A DNA stretch of 5,263 nt from an uncultured beta proteobacterium (lineage in GTDB: Bacteria; Pseudomonadota; Gammaproteobacteria; Burkholderiales; Burkholderiaceae_C). The translations under genes were made by a program, and so were the position numbers. The stretch lies in contig CAJBVC010000469.1 in assembly GCA_903958915.1 (NCBI GenBank), positions 1 to 5,263 of the forward strand, given 5' to 3'. The notes below the pieces were generated by a model. It worked only from the letters and a program-made list of their open reading frames with translations, was not told the origin of the DNA and ran no database searches. Below, in pieces: positions 5,201-5,263 of the stretch (positions are counted from its first letter, which is position 1; the number at the start of each line of letters is the position of its first letter).

Positions 5201-5263
5201 ATGGACTCCTCCGATCCACTCCCCGCCTACGCCGAACTGCATTGCCTGTCGAACTTCAGTTTC
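5201..5263 (+). CDS. dnaE2: Error-prone DNA polymerase DnaE2, first 21 codons (runs off right edge)
   Basis: Only the N-terminus is present. PAYAELHCLSNFSF (residues 8-21) is the characteristic opening of the PHP domain in DnaE2, the SOS-induced second DNA polymerase III alpha subunit that performs translesion synthesis, usually with ImuA and ImuB. Replicative DnaE opens differently (around FVHLRLHSEYS), so DnaE2 is preferred. The LexA box immediately upstream supports this strongly. The ATG at 5201 is the only plausible start; CACC alone separates it from the operator and no Shine-Dalgarno sequence is visible. imuA and imuB are not upstream of it here; they must be downstream, elsewhere or absent. 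Confidence 0.85.
   Translation, partial: MDSSDPLPAYAELHCLSNFSF

Noticed and set aside
1..5263. CRISPR arrays, tRNA or rRNA genes, insertion sequences
   Set aside because: No regularly spaced repeats, no tRNA-like cloverleaf or rRNA sequence noticed, and no transposase motifs or terminal repeats seen on either strand.

Overview
The window looks like chromosomal DNA of a betaproteobacterium, most likely Burkholderiales/Comamonadaceae. This rests on high GC content, the style of the proteins (a 213-residue uridine kinase, a FitA/VapC-type toxin-antitoxin pair, a DnaE2 start) and AAGGAG-type ribosome binding sites. The taxon is inferred from sequence character, not from a search. Coding density is high, and six of the nine genes form one minus-strand run.

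Left part (1-2814) is a probable metal-acquisition module. It holds the N-terminal 374 residues of a TonB-dependent outer-membrane receptor (minus, running off the left edge) and a divergent short Fur-family metalloregulator (plus). Their 85-base shared control region carries two interlocked inverted repeats. Convergent to the regulator lie a small secreted protein with two 54-residue-period four-cysteine repeats and, upstream of it in the same direction, a two-helix PepSY membrane protein. A plausible division of labour is receptor uptake across the outer membrane, a periplasmic cysteine-rich protein, an inner-membrane PepSY protein, and metal-responsive repression by the Fur-family protein. 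The metal is not identified; zinc is one candidate, and other thiophilic or transition metals remain open.

Middle (2877-3700) is a type II toxin-antitoxin operon: a ribbon-helix-helix antitoxin and a PIN-domain VapC toxin, both starting with GTG and overlapping by 4 bases. Its promoter has a perfect TTGACA -35, and two copies of a GGCGCC palindrome 11 bp apart cover the -10 region. No clear terminator or separate promoter is visible between vapC and the PepSY gene, so the two modules may share transcripts.

Right part (3705-5263) holds an AhpD-like CxxC peroxidase-related protein, uridine kinase (udk), and, divergent from udk, the first 21 codons of the SOS error-prone polymerase DnaE2. A near-perfect LexA box ends 4 bases before the dnaE2 start codon.
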